A DNA stretch of 64,000 nucleotides from Sipunculus nudus (GCA_026874595.1 CM049307.1:36746862-36810861), one strand, 5' to 3'. Positions 23,448 to 36,950 are shown, counted from the first letter of the stretch. A program made the numbers and translations. Notes: generated from the sequence alone by a model not told the origin.

Positions 23448-26400
23448 GTACATTATGAACTGCAGAAACTCACATACAGTTTTAAAATTGATCTGAATTC
23501 ATCTTACAGTTCAAATAAGCTGAATGTTAAATTTGATTTAGCTTCTCCCTGGTAGGGATCCAAAGGAAGGCTTGTAGGGGTTGAAGTTGGTTTATTTCTA
23601 TATTGATATTAGAGGCAATTTTTTTTTTGGGGGGGGGGGGGGGTGGTTCATTAGGTCTCCTACAATGTTAAACCATCAACAAAAATCTTTGTACTTTTTC
23701 TATTCTTTCATCGTCCATGTTTAAGTTAGATTTTGAAATAGGCTGGTTTGCCAAGACTGCCCTTTTGCCAGAGTAATAGGCACACGTGACAGATTTGACA
23801 ATAATTTTTAAGATTGTACATCACAGAGCCTATTCTTCTCTATTCCCAAGTTGCCATTGGGAATTATCCTGGTGATTACAGATTTCTAATTATTGCTGAG
23901 ATTTCAGTGTCAGGATATTCCATTATTTTTAATTTCTGTTGGTGATTTTTTACCAATAGCAAGTGAAGACTATTCTTGTCCAGCATATTACTTGTGACTA
24001 TACAAATGATTCAAACATATGTCATTTTGATCAATGTCATAAAGTAAGGTAATACCAGGTAATTAATAATTGAGAGTGAAATATGTTTTAATTTGCAGCT
24101 TTAGCACATTTATTTTACCAAAGAGGGGCAAAGATCATCCTTTGTGCTAGAAGGGTTTCTGAGTTGGAGCGAGTGAAACAGGACTTGCTGAACAATAAAA
24201 AAGTAAGTAATAAACCACCAAACCTTGTGAATATGAAGGTCTGTGGAGGTAACGGGCTGGGTATGGGAATATATTGTTTAAAGGCCACAATTTGTTGGAA
24301 CTGTTTCATAAAAATGTAATAATAAATTGGAATGATTCCAAACAGGTAAGCTTATACCCAAGGTTTGCAGGTGGTCTTGATTTTCTCTTTTTTAGTAGGC
24401 ATTGAATTTTGACTGTAATGTTTTCAGATGCATGTACTTATCTACCAGTCTATACATGTATCTATCTGTTATGAGTTTGTACTTCTAAAGCAAGGATTTC
24501 TTTTCCGGTATACATGTATCTATAAAACACAAAACATCTAAATTGATAACTTGTACATGAGCAGCAAAAAAATTGTATCCACATCTCAAACAAGCTCTGA
24601 AATCATGTCAGTTGACCTGTGTTCATATTTTTCATAATGTTTAAAAAATAAATGTTGATATGCAGCAGTATCAGCTATCTTAATCTTTTTTTATACCTTA
24701 GGCTTGGTGATGGGTTATATTAATTTTTCCACAATGGAAAATGTCTTCTGCCTTGGTTAGAAATCACATTTGCTCTTTCTCTTTGAGGAGGAAAATCCAC
24801 ATGAGCCAAGGATTGTCCAGCTAGACCTGGCTAATTATGAGAGCGTCATTGCAAAGGCAGAGGAGGCTTTGGGTTTCTATGGCAACATAGATATACTTGT
24901 CAACAATGCAGGCATCAGTTACCGTGGTGAAACCATGGAAACCAAACTGGAAGTGGATCAGAGGCTAATGCTAGTTAATTTCTTTGGACAAGTGGCCTTG
25001 ACTAAAGGTGTGTAGGTGATAATAATACTAAATGTACAAAAATGTATATAATATGAATCTACAAATATAAAATTGCAGTTTAATCGAAAACTCCTTTTTG
25101 GTTTGGATGGCTGACCAGGAAAATAGAGCTTGTTTATAGTTTATAAAAATTGTTACCGGTATAAATATTTTTAGGAGCTACACTTGTCATATCCGTTACT
25201 CTTTTTTCATCACCTGGTGAAAATACTTTTAAAAACCCTGTATCATACTCAATTGACTATTCACATGTTTGAAGGCTTATATGCTGAAAGAAATATGCAA
25301 GAAATATATGCCATTTGTGTTTAAGCACAAGTAATGCACAATCTCTGCAGTTAGTAGCATTAATGACCAAAATATTGAAAACCTGAGGAGATGTAAGCTA
25401 TAGCTCCCTGAAGTTGTTTAAAAGTTTCACTATTAGTAAAATTTGAATTACAAAAAGTTGATAATTTTACATCAGTTTGACTCTTTCACATTTTTTCTCA
25501 CAAGATTTTTTTCACTTTTTGTCAGTTAAGAGTGGCAGCACACAGTGAAGTGTTGAGAAATGCCTGTGAAGTATATATTTGTATTGCCATGATCTACAAA
25601 AGCGGCAGTAACAGATGTATCAGTGAAAGAACCACTGTTCAGGGCTGCATAGGGAAAACAGAGAGAAATATGTGTACAGAGAAAACAGCTATGTAACAGT
25701 TCTCTGGGCAACTTGTATTTTAGGGTTCACAAATTATATCTTATTGCTGGTTCATATTTCCAGAATCTATGTGGAATCTGAATTACCTTGGCCAAGAGGT
25801 GGGGTTATGTTTTATCCAGCGTTGGTTTGTCCGTCTGTTAGAAAAATAACTAAAAAAATTATCAACAGATTTTGATTAAAAATTTTCAGGGTAGCTCAGC
25901 AATGATACAAGAAACAAATGATTAAATTTTGGGGGTAATCCAGATCACCATCTGGATCTAGGAATTATTTTAAGGAATAATATGGGGCCATATAGGGGTA
26001 TGAGCTGCCTTGGTGGAAGTCTGCGCTCTCTGAGAGCAAATTTCTAGTAGATATCATTTTAAAGCTTGTTTGACTTTTTAGCAGGGCAATTTTATTGTCA
26101 GTGTTGGTATTTCAGCAATCTTACCATCCATGGTTCAGCGAGGTGGTGGCCATGTTGTTGGTGTCAGCAGTATGCAAGGAAAACTGGCCATTCCATTTCG
26201 CTCTGCATGTAAGTAGAACTAGCAGAAAATGCTTGTTTATAAGTTCCAAGTACAGTGTAATGCTTGAACATGCCTCAATGCATTATGCATAAAGGCTGTT
26301 TGAAGTTTTACAGCGATTTGAAAAAATAAATACAGAAAACCAACTCAATATAAAATTCCGTATACTCAAGATATAATTAAATATAAATCATTACAGTAAA

Positions 26401-29381
26401 AATGCAAAATTACAATCACCAACAGGACCTTGATAAAGTGGTAATATTTTTAAGTGGTTGTCTAAACAAGGTTTTATATTAAGAGCAAAGAAGAATCAGG
26501 ACCATGAACAAGTAGTCATTATTTTGTGGTAGTCACTAAACAGGTGGTCTTTAGGCAAGGTTTTACTGTATAATTCTTCTACGATAGCTAATCCTTTGGT
26601 AGTTTTATTCAAGCACAGCTTTGCAGCTAGCTATTAAAAAAATTCAGGCATGACAGAGGATTTTCAGTGTCATCTTGTGTAAGCCATACTATTTGGGTAA
26701 CCTTATGATGGTCCAGGTTATGATTTCCCTGTTACAGATGCTGCTTCAAAACATGCCTTTCAAGCATTCCTGGATTCTTTGAGAGCAGAGACAGCTGACC
26801 AGGGGGTCCATGTCCTGGTGGTCAGTCCTGCCTACATACAGACCAACCTGTCACTGAATGCTGTCACAGGATCAGGGGAAAAGTATGGAGGCAAGTATTT
26901 AAAAGAAGTTTAAAACAGGCACACAGGGGTAGGGATGAGTGTAGTATTATTAATGTATTATTGTATCCCCAGACAAAGTCGGGGGATACTATGTTTTCAT
27001 ACCGGTCCCCCCGCCGCCGCATATGAATCTTGTTGGCGTGATAACTCAAAAAATATTTCACGGATCTTTACCAAACTTGGTATATGTTTAGATATGGGTG
27101 AGTGGACGACGCCTATTTAAAATGAGGTCATGACTAGGAGAGTGTCCTTGACCTTGAATAGGTCCAATTTTGGGGAAAATCACACAAATTCTTAAATATC
27201 TCAAGAAATCTTGCATGGATTGATCCCAAAATCAAGTTGATGGAAGATCATGGATAGGGTTGTCATGTTCCAGAAACTGGGGGCGCCACCTGTTATTCTT
27301 TACTTGTTTTTGTGCCATTTAATACCCCCAAAATTGCTCCTTGACAGTACTGTGAGCATTATAAGTCAAAAATTAATGGATAGATTTCTTTTATATTATG
27401 CATATACATAGATATGGGTTATGGGATGATGTTTATTTAAATTGGGGTCATGACCTTTTCTATGAGAGTGGCTTTGACCTTGAATATTGCCATATATGGT
27501 AAAATCACACAAAATCATTAATTTCTCAATAAGGGATGCATGGATTGGTCCAAAATCAACTTGACCAAAGATCTTGGATAGTAATGTCATGTACCAGAAA
27601 CAGGTGGCGCCACCTGTTATTCTTTTACTTGTTTTCATGCCGTTTAATACCCCCATCATTGCCACTTAACAGTACTGTGAGCATTATAAGTCAAAAACTA
27701 ATGAACAGATTTCTTTCATATTATGCATATACACAGACATGGGTTATGGGATGTTGTATATATATATTGGGGTCATGACCTTTCCTTTTAGAGTGGACTT
27801 GACCTTGAATATTGCCATATATGGTGAAAATTACACAAAATCATTAATATCTCAATAAGGGATGCATGGATTGGTCCAAAAATCAACTTGATCGAAGATC
27901 TTGGATAGTATTGTCATGTGCCAGTAACAGGTGGCACCACCTGTTATTCTTTCACTCGTTTTCGTGCCATTTAAGACCCCATCATTGCCACTTACTAGTA
28001 CTGTGAGCATTGTAAGTCAAAAACTAACAGACAGATTTCTTTCATATTATGCATATACATAGATATGGGTTATGGGATGATGTTTATTTAAATTGGGGTC
28101 ATGACCTTTCCTTTTAGAGTGGCCTTGACCTTGAATATTCCCATATATGGTGAAAATCACACAAAATCATTAATATCTCAATAAGGGATGCATTGATTGG
28201 TCCAAAAATCAACTTGACCGAAAATCTTGGGTAGTGTTGTCATGTACCAGAAAAAGGTGGCGCCACCTGTTATTCTTTTACTTGTTTTTGTGCCGTTTAA
28301 TACCCCATCATTGCCACTTGACAGTACTGTGAGCATTATAAGTCAAAAACTTATGGACAGATTTCTTTCATATTATGCATATACATAGACATGGATTAGG
28401 GGATGATGTGTATTGAAATTGGGGTCATTACCTTTTCTATAAGAGTGACCTTTTCTATGAGTGTGGTCTGATATTAATTGTTGCTGAAGATAGGGGGCCT
28501 ATTCTTAAAGGGGGGGATTAACTGTCTGGGAATACTATGGCACCTGCGGTGCCAAGAAATGTCTAGTTGTTCATTATATTCTCATAGACTTTGATAGTCT
28601 GTAATTAAACTACTCATTGGATATAAATGCCAGAAGGCGCATTGTATTACTGTATAAATTGCATTGTTATTAATGGGACATGATTATACAAAATCTACAA
28701 AAATGTCATAAATATCTTATGATTCTCTAGAAGTGAGAATAAAATACATTAATATAGGTTACAAATTTTGCTTTAGTCTATTTAAAAGTGTAATTTGATA
28801 CCTGCTTTTTTTAGTAAATAATAACAGTCTCAAAAGTATTCATGGTAATACAGTGTCCTAAGTGTTAAGATTCTTTAAATCTTCTGCTTCTTCACTGATT
28901 CCCAGAAAAACAGATTGTAGAAAACCTGTTGTCTTCTTTATTATGAGCACTTTAACAGAGAAAGATCTTTCTTTATTTGAGTATGAAGTGCACAATATGG
29001 AGGTGATAGAATTCAATTGCATCAGAAAACAGGTCCATAGATTTGAATTGAGTTTTGAAGCACAGCATACCCTGTTGTTAAATGTAGGTTATACGAATAT
29101 ACTTAATCCAAGATACTGTATATTTAAAGAGCCCATATTTGCTGTTTCATTTATCATCATTTATTTCAGTGATGGATTCAACCACAGCCAGTGGGATGAG
29201 TCCGCAATATGTGGCCAGACAGATTGTCCACGCTGTTGAGACGAACCAAAATGATGTCATCCTTGCACCATTCACGCACAAACTTGCCATGTATATACGT
29301 ACAATATGCCCCTCACTGTACTTTTGGCTTATGATGAAAAGGGCAAAAAAGCAAAGGGCAGAGATGAAAAAAGCCAGCTAG
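23300..29381 (+). CDS. DHRS7B: DHRS7B-like short-chain dehydrogenase/reductase, complete
   Basis: Six exons (23300-23447, 24099-24202, 24788-25007, 26116-26208, 26738-26890, 29170-29381) join with consistent phases into 309 residues ending in TAG. The N-terminus has a hydrophobic anchor (about residues 5-25) followed by RKK. The SDR fold shows TGASSGLG (41-48, cofactor binding), NNAG (123-126), catalytic Ser176 in VSSMQG, and Y189-AAS-K193. Segments such as [33 protein letters not shown] and KYGVMDSTTA match human DHRS7B (325 aa) closely. The family comprises membrane-anchored NAD(P)-dependent oxidoreductases; DHRS7B has been linked to peroxisomal ether-lipid synthesis. The last intron starts with GC, not GT. 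The start ATG directly follows a TTTCACAG acceptor-like sequence, so an upstream noncoding exon is likely. Confidence 0.95.
24099..24202 (+). CDS. DHRS7B: DHRS7B-like exon 2
   Basis: It encodes [19 protein letters not shown] to NNKK, with the ARR motif that follows beta-2 of the Rossmann fold. The acceptor is TTTGCAG|CT and the donor AAA|GTAAGT. Confidence 0.92.
24788..25007 (+). CDS. DHRS7B: DHRS7B-like exon 3
   Basis: It encodes [15 protein letters not shown] to FFGQVALTK, including [13 protein letters not shown]. The acceptor is TTTGAG|GAGGAA (an alternative AG three bases on would drop one Glu) and the donor AAAG|GTGTGT. Confidence 0.92.
26116..26208 (+). CDS. DHRS7B: DHRS7B-like exon 4
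   Basis: It encodes [30 protein letters not shown] and the first base of the catalytic Tyr codon. The acceptor is TTTCAG|CA and the donor CAT|GTAAGT. Confidence 0.93.
26738..26890 (+). CDS. DHRS7B: DHRS7B-like exon 5, GC splice donor
   Basis: It completes Tyr189 and encodes [17 protein letters not shown] to GSGEKYG. The acceptor is TTACAG|AT. The donor reads GGAG|GCAAGT: only this GC site keeps the frame into VMDSTTA of the next exon. Confidence 0.92.
26966..28566 (+). mobile_element. Nonautonomous Helitron with four ~325-bp internal units
   Basis: It starts with TC after an A, with hairpin GTATCCCC/GGGGATAC. It ends with hairpin GGCACC-TGC-GGTGCC, nine bases, then CTAG followed by T: the Helitron 3' signature with A/T target. 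The interior has four units marked by GGTGGCGCCACC (about 27284, 27604, 27931, 28257), each also with ATGACCTTT and CCTTGAAT. It lies in the last DHRS7B intron. No coding capacity. Confidence 0.7.
29170..29381 (+). CDS. DHRS7B: DHRS7B-like last exon
   Basis: It encodes [20 protein letters not shown] to AEMKKAS and the stop TAG. The acceptor is TTATTTCAG|TG. A basic C-terminus follows a short hydrophobic stretch ([10 protein letters not shown]), as in the family. Confidence 0.94.
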
Positions 29382-32289
29382 ACCTTGCTAGCCTGTCTCA
29401 TATACAATGTACCTAAATCAGAAATGTACACTATATAATTTCCATCACAAATTCAACTGATACATTTATCTATAAATTAGTTAAATCGACTGTATCATTC
29501 ATACCATTTGAATTCATGAGGTGTATAGAGTACTTCAATGAAAAGGCACACAACCGGGACAAAAAGATGAACATTAAGTGTACTGTGCAGAGTGAAGGCA
29601 AATTTTTATCCCTTGCAAAACCATCACAATTGTTTGACTGTATAATGATTTGCATGTTATTTTTGGGAAGACATTATCTTGAAAGAAGTTTCCTCACCTC
29701 AATTTTATATACACTTAATTTTGTGAGAATATCGGGACCAGTAATGTAAGCAACTCTTATTTGATTTAATGAAGTTAATTATGTATTGGTATACCTTAGA
29801 TCTGTTGTAATGTTAATGTCCTCAAATATGAGCAATCATGAACTAGTCTGTTTAGGAACAGACAGGGGAAAGCGTATCAGAGTCCATACTGACCAAGAAC
29901 AATAAACAATCACTCCACATTTGATAATAACAGAATATTTACAAAGTTTATGTTTAGCGTGACTCATTCTCTGAACAAAACTTGCAGGACAAGTTCAAAT
30001 AAAGTCTTTTTGTACAAAGTCTATTCTCAAATTATTTTGAGTGAATGGATAATAGAACCATATTATACCCTAACCATTCATTGTCAGAGAACAAAATGGG
30101 TCCAGAAAGGCAGTTTGTGTTTCTTACTGTCCAGTTGTGTTCACATGGATCAGTGGTTGGACATATCATAATTTAACACTGACAACTATAGGTCAATAAA
30201 AATATCCTTTATTTTTCTCTAATTAGAATAGAAAAATATTTACAGACAGAGAAAATACATTACAGTGGTATATTTATCTGACAATCTTTCACGCCCCCAA
30301 TCTCTGCATCATAGCCATCACCTGGATTATTTCTTGATGTCTGTGATTACAGATGAGATTTTATATTGTTATTATTTTGTCTGAACATGTGACTAATCTT
30401 TGCGTTTTTATCAACTCTGTTACCTGTGTATATACTGCTGGTGCTTCCATGCAGAGGTGAGCAAACCATGACGAAGGATGTTTTGTACTGTATCAGATAA
30501 ATTTTGAGTAGCAAATTTATCTTCTTTAAGAAAATTTATAGATATATGATAAAAAATACTGAGTTTAAATTAAAATATTTCTGAGAAATATTAAATGTAC
30601 TGGAAAGTTTTATATGAAAAAGGTTTTTCTTAATTTCTGAAGAAAATACCTTGCAACATTTGTACCAAGTCAATAAATATATGCAGGTATTTGTATTTTA
30701 TCACACACTTGTGTTCATATGCAGAAAGAACACAAAAAATCAAGAAATATAATAAACTTCAATATATATATGTTGTATTTTTTCTTCACTTAAATATGCC
30801 ATATACAGTTCCCCAGGCAGTAATCATAGCCCATACATTTATAATTGTCCTTTCCTATTCCAGTGAAATATGATAAAAACAAAAAAAAACTCAGACTGAT
30901 CTAATTAGGATTACCTCCAGTAATATATGACTGGCTTTGACTTGAGTCTATTTTCTTAGGGACTTGTACTCAGAGATCAGGTCTAGGAAAATCAGGTCAT
31001 GCTATCTCGAGTCCATTAGAAAAATAAAAGCTCTGAACTGCTAATAGAAAAGTCACAAAAGGCTATAAATATATTAACAAGTTTTAGCTCTGCATCAGGA
31101 GATGAATGTAAAAATACTAGTGGTGTGCTGATTAATTAATCAAGTTGATGATTGGTCATTTTCTTTCAAAATCAAATCAATTGCATTTTTGCATAATTTA
31201 TTGAAATTATTTTAATTGATTGAAATTGATTATGCATGCACACCCAAAGAATCTAGTCCTGTCAGAGATATAGGAACACACAAAGTAAAGCATCAAAACA
31301 GAACGACCAACAATCCTTCAACGGCAAGTCGACCTTGGATGCTGGTTGATTGATCATAATAAATACTGATATACATGTCACACTCTTTACTGGGGTCAAT
31401 ATTTTGGGTACTAGCTAGTACACATCAGATTAGAAGGTACTATAGAAAGTACTATAGATATAAAATATTGATAAACAATTATCGGTCGTTCTTATTTTCC
31501 AGTTGTTGATCATGATTTTAACACTGATTCCTACCGCTAGTAATTTCACATTCAAGTAAAAGGCATGAGTACAAATTAACATGAAACCCATCTCTAATAA
31601 ATAATCTCTAATTTATCTGTCTCAATTTCTTTTAATAAAGATGTTTGTATTTGACTTTGATTTGACTCGGGTTCCAGATGACTGGACTCGAAGAAGGTGG
31701 ACTTACAGTAAACTAGAAACTGAAGGATTTGGACTCAATTGGCCTGGACTCAGACTTGCACTCTGACTCCGATAGTGAGGACTCGGTTGCAACACTGATT
31801 TCCATTTTCACCGCATACCAAATTGTGTCCTTATTAATTTTATATCAATTAATTTTATATCAATATTTACAGGTATCTTATTTTAGTTATAGGGACTTGA
31901 CCTTTTGCTCCCTGATCAAAGAATGATAGTAAAGTTTGTCATCAGATTCTCATAACTAATCACATAATTTTAATAATTTTATGTACAATTAGTTATTAAA
32001 GTCCCCCATGTCCGAGTCCATGGTCATTGACCATTTTGTTGGAAGAGCTGTAGGGAATCCCTTTTAACTTTATTCTGATGATATACCCCTCAAATCTGAT
32101 GAATATTCCTTTTTTTTTTATTCAATTTCAGATCTATTTCATCGATACTGTCCTTTAGCTGATTTTTGGTGATCTTATTCTGTCTGTTTAGCAATAATTA
32201 TGTTACAGTAGGCCTACCCACTTTGGATTGGGTTGTTATTTAGTTTGCAGAACTGACAACAGGTGGCTGCACCTGCCAGGAATATAGAA
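29382..32289. other. DHRS7B 3' UTR and intergenic
   Basis: AATAAA signals at about 29903 and 30196 could end the DHRS7B mRNA. The rest is AT-rich with only the fragment at 31110. Confidence 0.45.
31110..31245. repeat. ATTAAT/ATCGATT-type palindromic repeat fragment
   Basis: GTGGTGTGCTGATTAATTAA at the left and ATGCATGCACACC at the right give short inverted ends; a relative (GTGGTGTTCCGATTAATCG) lies at 48014-48105. Possibly a decayed hAT MITE. Confidence 0.3.
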
Positions 32290-33788
32290 AACAAGGGACC
32301 CATGAGTCATGGCGCTCAGCTGATTGTGATTGGACTATAAATGTATCACCATTGTGATACTTTATTTAGTCGACAAACCTTATGAATATCATGGACATGT
32401 AAGGTTATTTTAAAGGAATATAATGTAATATGTGAGTAAATGATGTATGAAATAACCTAACTGATGGATTAATATGGAGTAAATATAGTGGTTTATTTTT
32501 TATTTATTTGGGAGCTGTTGAAAATAGGGATATATTTGAGCAAATATGAATGCAATGACAGTACACTAAGCAGTGGTAGAATGATGATAAGGCTATTTGC
32601 TGAAGGATCTATAGTGTATGGAAGTCAGCAAGATTTCAATTTGACAGGTATAATGTTATGATTAACTATGCTGAAGAGGAGATTTATGAATTGTGACTGT
32701 ATGGCATGATATCTCTTAGGTCTTGACAAGGTACATTATATTGATGCCCACCATGTCTACATATTACACAATATTGACATAATTTCTGGCATGTATATAG
32801 GTAACAAATAGTTATACAATATATAAAAATATGAATATATCTGATTCATCTTGTTCTTGTTTACTGAGGCTGACATTGGGATGGGGTTCGGAGAAGGAAA
32901 CAGTGTGGGCAGCAAGGAGGGTCGGATGTAGAGAGAAAAGGAGATAGAGAGAGAGGGACGGAGCATTCAACAGTACTTAAACACCTGGAAGGTTAAAATC
33001 TAAAATATTATGAAATGTAGATAAAGTCTGAGAGAAAGAGGTAATCTAGACCATGGTTGGTTGATATGATTGAAGAAACTGTTGCAAATAATATTTTAAG
33101 ATCTGACCATGCGTTTCCATTGGATACCTTTCTGACAGGCTGTTGACAGTTCAACATTTTACACATTTGTCTAGATCCAATTTTGTTAATAAACTTTTTT
33201 TTCTATTTAATGATATGTATACAGTTGCTATGAAGTCCCCACTCCACAGGTGGAAGGACATGATATGGGGGGGGGGGGTGTTATGATGGGAGTTACAACG
33301 CCTCTGTCTCTCTGTATATATTTTCTTCAAATTATTAAATTTTAAGCTATAGCAATAGAACTATTGTTCACAGTGCCAAGGAGCAAGGGCTTATTGGGGT
33401 GGGGGAAGGGGATGGTGGGAGTTACAATACCCTTGCATATACGTACAGGATATGAAATTTAATTAATCAGTGCTTACAGGAAAAAAAAAAGTTTATTCAT
33501 AATTATTAAATATTTAAAACAGGCAGAAAGCTAGAGAAACAAAGCAAATCATTTTAATTCCCATTCTTCTGAGCCAGGAAACTATGAACAAGTTTTACAT
33601 AAATTCCTTTTTTCATAACATCATTTTTTTCCAGGTTTGAAAATGTAACTATACATTTAGAGTATAATATGTATTTGTGAATATTTCAGTTGATTCACAT
33701 TTCTTAATTGCATCAACATATATATCTGATAAATCAGGTTTATAGTACCTGTCAACAGAATGGGGTGGAGGGAGGAAGGGAGGCATAG

Positions 33789-33792
<4 letters not shown>

Positions 33793-33847
<55 letters not shown>
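33793..33847. repeat. GA microsatellite
   Basis: Alternating GA for about 55 bases, with imperfect GA-rich continuation to about 33895. Confidence 0.95.
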
Positions 33848-33849
<2 letters not shown>

Positions 33850-35001
33850 AGACTGGCAGAGAAAGAGAGAAAGGGAGAGAGAGAGAGGAGAAAGGCTCTC
33901 TGGTAATTACTGCCTGACCCAGCCTGACCCAGACACTCACAGAAGCAGTAGGCAAGGAGTGAAGGTGTTATGTAACAGCCTAGAACACTGTTAACCAATG
34001 ACTTGATGTAAACATTCAAGACATGGTGCTATAAATATGGGTCACTGGGCTCAGCTGAAGTTGACTTTGAAGGTAAAAATCGAAAATAATATCAAATGGA
34101 GATCAAGTCTAAGAGGAAAAGGTAATATATGCCATGGCTGGTTGACATGATTGGTTTGTATTGATGAGTAAGAAATTGTTGCAAATAATATTTTGTGATC
34201 AAACCATGCATTCTCTAATGTCAAAATTGAAGCCTGTGAGCAGTTTGTGAACATAAGATATATATTATTACCATGATCATTGGCTGGCTTTTTGATAAAC
34301 TGTTGACAGTTCAGTGGTTTATACATTTGCTCAATTGGATCTATTTTACATAATATATATTATTAAATATATGTATTTTTTATTTTATAAAATATATACA
34401 GTTGAAATATAACTGATGTCCCCAGTCCCCAGATGCAAGGACCTAGTAGTAGTGGTGGTGGTGGGGGGGGGGGGGGAGGGCTGGAATGATGGGAGTTACA
34501 ACATCTCTGTATTAATATAGTGTATATACATATAGGATTTCCACTTAATTCAACAATACTTACAGGATTAAATAGTTCATTCACAATTACATAATATTTA
34601 AAAAAGGCCAGACAGACTGTTAGACAAAGCTGATAATATATTTTAATATTTTAAAGTTTTTCATCTGCAATATTACACATCTGAATACATAAGTTGCTTT
34701 TAAATTTTAGACTTTAATAGCTTAAATCCATACACATACAGCATATGAGAGTTATTTCAACAGTGCTTAAAGGAAAAATTTCATAATAAATATAAATATT
34801 TAATGATAATTGAGAGATGATGGACAGACAGAACTGATCACTTTATGTTCCATTCTCCTGGGGCAAGAATATGTTTCAATTAGATCTTAATATTTTCTAA
34901 TCCAATTATTTTTCAAATTAAAAAAAATTGTACACATTTGCAATAATAACTAATGTCCCAGTGCAAAGGTGACGGTGAGGTGCAAAGGATCAATGACAGC
35001 C

Positions 35002-35025
35002 GGGGGGGGGGGGGGGGGGGGGGGG
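35002..35025. repeat. G24 homopolymer
   Basis: Longest of several G- or C-runs (6138, 23628, 33268, 34462, 35286, 37302, 44540-44561 as C, 59457). Most lie in HINE-like repeats. Confidence 0.9.
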
Positions 35026-36950
35026 ATTTTAACAACACTTTTGCATATACATTCAGGGCAAACAAAGCCTGATCTCCAATTCTGCTGAGGCTCGAAAATA
35101 ATAAACAAAATTGTATTAGATCCTCATTTTTTTATTTTAAGTTTAATTTATATACATTTCCAATATAACATATATTTCTGAATATAAACGTTGATTCATA
35201 ATTCTAAATTGCATCATCATAAATCTCAATCTTGTCATCATATAACACCACATCATGCATACAAATGTATATTTATATATTCATGGGGGGGGGGGGGGGA
35301 TATGAGAACAATTGTACACCTGTCACAGCAGGGGATCTCCCCCAGTGACTGTAACAAATCAAGAACCCTGGCATAGCTGACTTCCAGTGACCTGGAGTGG
35401 CCTACCTGCATCTGGAACAAAGCAAGTGACTACAATAGAGCCTCAAGATAGAAATTCAATATCTAGCCTAATTTTCAACCTTTTATTTTCAAATTTCAGA
35501 TTTAAACAAATTAAATACTTATGTTTACATGCTGTGAAAATTAAATCAACAGTACTCACACGAAAAAAACATGCCTTGGTCAAAGTTGGGTAAAATTTAA
35601 GGTACTGATTTTATGTTTATGCTAATAACTTATAAAATTTACAAAATACAGATCTAATTTTGGGTATACAATTGAATCTTAATTAAACAAAGTTATAAAA
35701 AATTCTCTAGCTTCAATAATTTCATGAAACTTCAATATTTTTCCTGATTTTTTAAGTCCATTATGTTTGGGCCCATAACTTAAAACAATTGCACAATACT
35801 GACATCATTTCTGGCATGTGCATAGCAAATGTATAGAAAAATATGTTTATTATATATGATCAAAGTCAGATCAGTGGTTTGATATTAGGCAGTCCTGAAG
35901 TGAAACAATGGGTTTTTAATGGAAAAATGGAGTTTTTCATTAATATCTCAAAGGAATTAAGTCCTAGTGACCAAATTCTTGGCATGGTAGGGAATTTTGG
36001 AGACATCTAACTGTTCGTCAAATTAAAGGAACTTAGAGCTGAAGCTGGAAAATTAAAGCTTGATGTAAACAATACGTGACATGGTGCTTGAAAACTTGAA
36101 TAAAATCTACAGTTTTTGATCTACTGGTTTATAACTGTTTGTCAAATTAAAGGAACTTAGAGCTGAAGCTGGGGAGCTGAGCTCTAGCAAACTGCATAAC
36201 ACTAGCTTGATGTAAACTTGATGTGACATGGTGCTTGAAAACTTGAATAAAATCAACAGGATTTGATCAACTGGTTTCAAATTTTTGATGTTAACAGTTG
36301 AAATGCTAATAAAAACATGCTTTGAAAATTAAATCCACAGCAGTTACAGGAAAAAAAACATGCCATTGTCAAAGTTAGGCAAAATTTAAGGTACCAATTT
36401 TTTATTTTTGCTTATATTTTAAAAAAATTTAAGATTTTGTTCTAATTTTTGGTATACAATTTAATTTTGATTAATAAAAGTTATATTACTGGAAAAAAGT
36501 GCCTAGCTTTAACAAGTTTTGTGTTAAGTGATCAAATTTCTTTCCTGATTATTTACAAAATGCATTATGTTTGGGCCCATAACTTTTTTAAATTCTAGAA
36601 TACAGACCTAATTTCTGGCATGTACATAGGAACTATATTGAGGATTATTTATGGTAAATATAAGGAAAAACAGATGAGTGGTTTTGATATTAGGCAGTCT
36701 TGAAGTGTGAAAATAGGTTTTTAATAAAAAATTGAGGTTTTTCCTTAATTTCTCAAAGTAACGAAGTCACAAAGACCCAATTTTCAGCTTGGTAGGAGAT
36801 CTTGGGGCCATCTAACATTAAGCCAAATTTTGGATTCCTAGGTCTTACGGTTTCAAAACGTGCCACATCTACGGACGGACGGACGGACGGACGATGGACA
36901 ATGGACCATGACTATGGCTCAGATGACTTATAGTCAGCTGAGCAAAAAAT

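Larger units (their letters stand above)
23448..26737. other. DHRS7B introns 1-4
   Basis: Between exons 2-4 no further features, apart from T9G12 at 23619-23642. Confidence 0.5.
32290..36950 (+). mobile_element. HINE-like family A, long G-rich copy
   Basis: The 5' end is AACAAGGGACCCATGAGTCA then GCGCTCAGCTGA; the 3' end is the TGACT/AGTCA hairpin, CTGAGCAAAAAAT. Inside are diverged repeats, each with a G-run (about 33268, 34462, 35002-35025, 35286) and GGGAGTTACAAC. An internal 5'-end-like sequence near 34040 (GGGTCACTGGGCTCAGCTGA) points to nested or duplicated copies. Confidence 0.5.

Noticed and set aside
33657-34019. Long minus-strand frame with Ser-Leu repeats
   Set aside because: Translation of the GA/CT microsatellite.
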